DNA from: Polytrichum commune
Taxonomy: Eukaryota > Streptophyta > Polytrichopsida > Polytrichales > Polytrichaceae
DNA length: 64,000 nt
Direction: 5' to 3'
Assembly: GCA_950295325.1 (NCBI GenBank)
Contig: OX485804.1
Location: 65,820,033 to 65,884,032 of the forward strand
A model generated the notes under the pieces. That model ran no database searches. It was not told the DNA's origin and was given only the letters and a program-made list of their open reading frames with translations. A program made the translations under genes and the position numbers. This document shows positions 60,811 through 64,000 of this stretch, piece after piece (position 1 is the stretch's first letter; the number at the start of each line of letters is the position of its first letter).

Positions 60811-61011
60811 GACGTACTTTCAATGCCAATAAATAAATAAATAACCAATGTCGGGCAATCCAACATGAAGTTGAGCCCGTTGGCCCTACCCTACTCAAGA
60901 ATCCTCTTGGTGCAGGGTGGGGTTTACTGCCTACCTTACGGTGGGTGCGCTCTTGGCTTCCTACCTACCTATATACATACCTACCTAGTTGTTCTCCGTC
61001 AAGTAGAGAGA

Positions 61012-61085
61012 AGATTTCCCAGCGGGAATTGAACCGCGATCCACTTCATTTGAAAATGAGTACCTCTCCACTATCACCCGGTATC
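61012..61085 (-). pseudogene. tRNA-like or SINE-like relic
   Basis: On the minus strand, GGGTGATAGTGGAGAGGTAC resembles a tRNA D-arm/A-box, and GCGGTTCAATTCCCGC resembles a T-arm/B-box 35-40 bases later. The acceptor stem does not pair and the anticodon arm is poor, so it is not a functional tRNA. A diverged inverted copy of the T-arm side lies near 61200-61250, as in a SINE relic. Confidence 0.4.
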
Positions 61086-61310
61086 ATCTCAGACCTAGAA
61101 AATTAACCGGTTTGAAACCATCATGATGTACTTTCAGCGTTGGTCCGAGACGACCCTAAACTACCGGATGATGTTGGAGAGATACCCAAATCTCAAGGAA
61201 GAGGTTGGCACTTCGATTCCCAACTGAGAAATCTCCTCTCTACTTGACAGAAAACTTGCCAGGTGATCAACCGCCTCTTGTACTTTGACATTGGCATGTC
61301 AGCCTTCTAT

Positions 61311-61356
61311 CTCAAAAAGAAATTAAAAAGAAATTAAAAAGAAATTAAAAAGAAAG
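61311..61356 (+). repeat. AAAAAGAAATT short tandem repeat
   Basis: Four units of AAAAAGAAATT, period 11 bp. No gene is seen in 60811-62138 apart from short frames. Confidence 0.85.
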
Positions 61357-62047
61357 AAGACTCTTTATGGACTTTTAAAATCAATTTTCATGTCATTCCA
61401 TACCCCGGATTGTGTGGCTCTCCTGAGCAAGGGCTGGCATAAATATCATGTCACTCAAAGGCCCGAGATTGGAAGTGAACTCGGAGTTGGGTACGGACAA
61501 ATTCCCCAGTTTCTATGCCTAAGTAAAGTATCTTACTTTGAGGTTGGGTTTCCAAAGGGGACCCTGGAATTGTGGATTTTGAAAGTAGAGGGAGGAAAAA
61601 TATCAAACACGGGGGCTGTGATAAGTTCAACCGACTTGGTGCCGTGTCTTCCCCACCTTGTTTAGCAGAAGGAGTCAAGGTTGGAAATGGCACGAGTTTG
61701 TGGGTGAGAGGGAATCATCATGCATACACGAGCGCACCTCCTCTCATTCATCCAACGATGTAAAAAACCCCCGAGATAGTATGCTTTTGAAAAAAGAATA
61801 GGATTGGACTCCGGAATTAGCTTCGAAGGTCATGAATGAATTAGACTATTTGAGTGATATTTCATATACGATTTAGTGTCGTCCACAATATTCGTCATTC
61901 ACATGTGCTTTCAATGATCTTGTAACGAATGGGTGTCAACCAAAATAAGATTGCATGTGACCATTCCTCTTACACTTGTATGGATGATATAGGATACATT
62001 ACGGAGGCCACTCTAGACAACATGACACATTGATTTTAATGCCACAC

Positions 62048-62049
<2 letters not shown>

Positions 62050-62080
<31 letters not shown>
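62050..62080. repeat. (AT)n microsatellite
   Basis: An uninterrupted AT dinucleotide run of about 30 bp, followed downstream by a short GATA-like run (62109-62135). Confidence 0.95.
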
Positions 62081-62082
<2 letters not shown>

Positions 62083-62138
62083 CAGTAGTTACATGGCCTT
62101 TATATAAAGATATAGATAGATAGATATAGTTATAGTTA

Positions 62139-62623
62139 GGGCCGCTTCACACTATGGCCGTCGAAGTCGAGAGGCCGTGGGATTGAGTGGCCAAACTTTG
62201 TTGAGAGTCCAAAGAAATGAGCTGAAAATAGTCAATAAAATATAGTAAGTGGAGCCTTTGGCCGGGCATAGTGTGAAGCCTCCAAAGGCCGAGCCCAAAG
62301 TCCAAACCCAAAGGAGCATCCCACTTTATTCCTTGCTCAAAATAACCCCTCCAATCTAACGGCCAAGATCTTGTTAATGATTGATTTTTTAATGAAAAAA
62401 AACCGACGGCCACTCAACCATAGTTTGGGTTTCCATTCCCGTCCGACCCAAACTTCCTTCGAGAGTCCGTCGCCTTCTTCAAAAAGTAATCATTTTAAAT
62501 TGCGACGGCCTTTGGACTTTGGCCATAGTGTGAAGGGTCGAGAGGCTGGACTCTTGGTTTCTTGCAATTTGATTGGTGGAGATCGACAGCCTCTCGACCT
62601 TCGGCCATAGTGTGAAGCACCCC
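62139..62623. mobile_element. PIF/Harbinger-like MITE, 485 bp, with TTA duplication
   Basis: It starts GGGCCGCTTCACACTATGGC and ends with the complement of GGGGTGCTTCACACTATGGC, with subterminal GTCGAGAGGC on both sides. TTA flanks both ends (62136-62138 and 62624-62626), the usual PIF/Harbinger target duplication. Another GGCCATAGTGTGAAG lies inside at about 62521. No transposase. Confidence 0.85.
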
Positions 62624-62626
62624 TTA

Positions 62627-63940
62627 GTTCATTGCTTCTTGCATACCTTTGGTTTCCCCTTGAAAAACAAAGTCATGATCTTGGAATTTACTAGAGCTTA
62701 AATGAACACAATGTACAAAGATGTCTCGTTTGAATGAATTTGTTGGTGCTAAAAAAGTTAGAAAAAGTAAACGAATTTTTTTTTTGGTTGGGTTTCACAA
62801 ATGCCTTGCTAATGCGGGGCCCGTCAACAAGGATGGCACAAGTTGCCATCACACACATGCAATGCAGCCGCCAGGCCCTGCCCCCCTCCCAAAAAAGTTG
62901 CCCATGCCTTGTATGTCTGCCCACATGGAAAATTTCAGTGCTTCAATTTTTAGTAAGGTTTCTTTCTTCTTGATTACGTAGTTTAAAGCAATATTTATTT
63001 ATGTTTTCTCAACAATGTTTAGGCAACAATTACAGTGACTCGTGTTTGATAAGTAGAGTTATCCTTAATTGAGAACTTAAACACAAGGGATGGGGATTTG
63101 TTTAAGGATATAGATGGAATTGGATTGTGATCTTTGTGGGCATTGCAACCCATAAGGGCCTAACATGAGTATGACGACTCATCACATTCTTCCGACATTC
63201 TCACCTTTTAACATAACGAGTTAAAATATTGGAAAAGAAGTTGAAATCTTCAAGAGGCCCAAAATGTGTTTAAGGAAAGTTTCATCTCGTTTCCATTATT
63301 TATTTATTTCTATTTTTGAAGGTGAGAATGTCATAAGAATGTCATGAGTTTTCGTGTTATGCCCTTATGGTTCCTTATGGTTTCAATGCCTACAAAGATC
63401 ACAATCCACTTCAACCTATATCCTTAGCAAATCCCACCACCTTGTGTTTGAGTTTTCAATTGAGGATAATTCTATTGAGTGTTCAAGTTCAATCATAGTT
63501 TCCAACCAACTCCGGTAATTGTTCAAGCATTTAAAAGCATGTGGATTTCAATATTTGTGGGCTTCCCTATATAGAAGAGTCTACAATAAGTGTGATGACT
63601 CACAACATTCTCTCCCCCCCCCCTTCCATAAAAAAGAAAAAGAAAAAGAAAAGGTTGAAAAAACTTAGCAAATGAAAATTATTTGGAGGCTTGGGTTGAG
63701 CCCCATTCAACTCAAAAACATATTTCAACCAACTTGAGCATGAACAACCACCCCAAAAGTGGTTAACCTCGTGGAGCAAGGGTAAGGATGGTTGTGGGGG
63801 TGGTTAGCATTCATTATGCCATTTCCACGGAAATAGAACCCCTAGTGTAAACAACCTAGTATAACAACCTTTCATCCCTTGGATCCGCAATGCCGTGGTA
63901 GTGCATATTTGCAATATGCCACTTAAATTATGGTTACTTA
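62627..63940. other. No gene seen
   Basis: AT-rich sequence. The motif CATAAGGGC and the words TTTGTGGGCATTGCAACC and complement-like stretches (63134-63150 and 63390-63410) suggest an old inverted-repeat element, but I could not define it. Confidence 0.35.
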
Positions 63941-64000
63941 GGGTCGCTTTACACCTAGAGGCCGGGCCAATTCCCCTTGAGGCTGATTGCATGAAATTTC
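63941..64000 (+). mobile_element. Left end of another Harbinger-like MITE, cut by the window
   Basis: GGGTCGCTTTACACCTAGAG follows TTA (63938-63940) and resembles the ends of the elements at 48375 and 62139 (G-rich start, then C-T-T-T/C-A-C-A-C). The other end lies beyond the window. Confidence 0.5.

Noticed and set aside
61012-61085. A functional tRNA gene
   Set aside because: D- and T-arm-like motifs are present, but the acceptor stem does not pair and the anticodon stem is broken.

Overview
The window reads as nuclear DNA of a green plant (streptophyte) with a large, repeat-rich genome. The evidence is coding exons joined by GT-AG introns, interstitial TTTAGGG-type telomere repeats, an intact FKBP20-1-type immunophilin, an ABCC transporter relic, and hAT, MULE-like, PIF/Harbinger-like and LINE remnants. 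A charophyte alga such as Chara would fit, but nothing here proves the genus. There are no operons, Shine-Dalgarno sites or other prokaryotic signals.

Layout. 0-13.2 kb: a locus with about 33 copies of a CpG-rich palindrome, ACGAACG-NN-CGTTCGT, whose central dinucleotide varies. In its middle is a four-exon gene (6350-10859) with a ParB/sulfiredoxin-like DGQHS motif and a degenerate beta-class DNA-methyltransferase-like fold. After it come an FCP1/NIF-type HAD phosphatase exon (11297-12064) and Pro/Ser-rich exons (12177-13162). 13.2-19 kb: mostly non-coding, with a second palindrome family, TTTGGGTCG-NN-CGACCCAAA, including a 79-bp-period array at 17.9-19.0 kb. 19.2-22.2 kb (+): a frameshifted DDE-transposase-like (DUF7869-type) pseudogene. 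22.8-25.8 kb (-): a two-exon MULE-like transposase gene with a GCM/WRKY-like zinc cluster and one in-frame stop. 27-31 kb: a tandem repeat of about 175-180 bp with a co-varying palindrome, interrupted by a 1.8-kb foldback. 31.3-35.2 kb (+): a second ParB-like/methyltransferase-like gene with eight exons. 36.0-36.7 kb: a non-autonomous hAT element with a perfect 8-bp target duplication. 39.5-42.2 kb (-): exons of a C2-domain gene. 44.7-45.0 kb: a hAT transposase relic. 46.3-51.5 kb (+): an ABCC transporter pseudogene split by a LINE tail, itself split by a 1.2-kb MITE. 53.5-55.1 kb (-): FKBP20-1. 55-64 kb: gene-poor, with a LINE tail, foldback, tRNA-like relic, microsatellites and MITEs.

The most interesting signal is two genes with the same unusual architecture, a ParB-like motif followed by a circularly permuted methyltransferase-like domain. 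That pairing is known from phages and bacterial mobile elements, but here it sits in intron-containing plant genes. One of the two is embedded in, and has its introns filled with, a short CpG-rich palindrome that is not seen elsewhere in the window. A ParB/parS-like or methylation-target relationship is an inference, not shown. Several genes each carry one in-frame stop in an otherwise long open frame, so some may be recently inactivated mobile-element genes.
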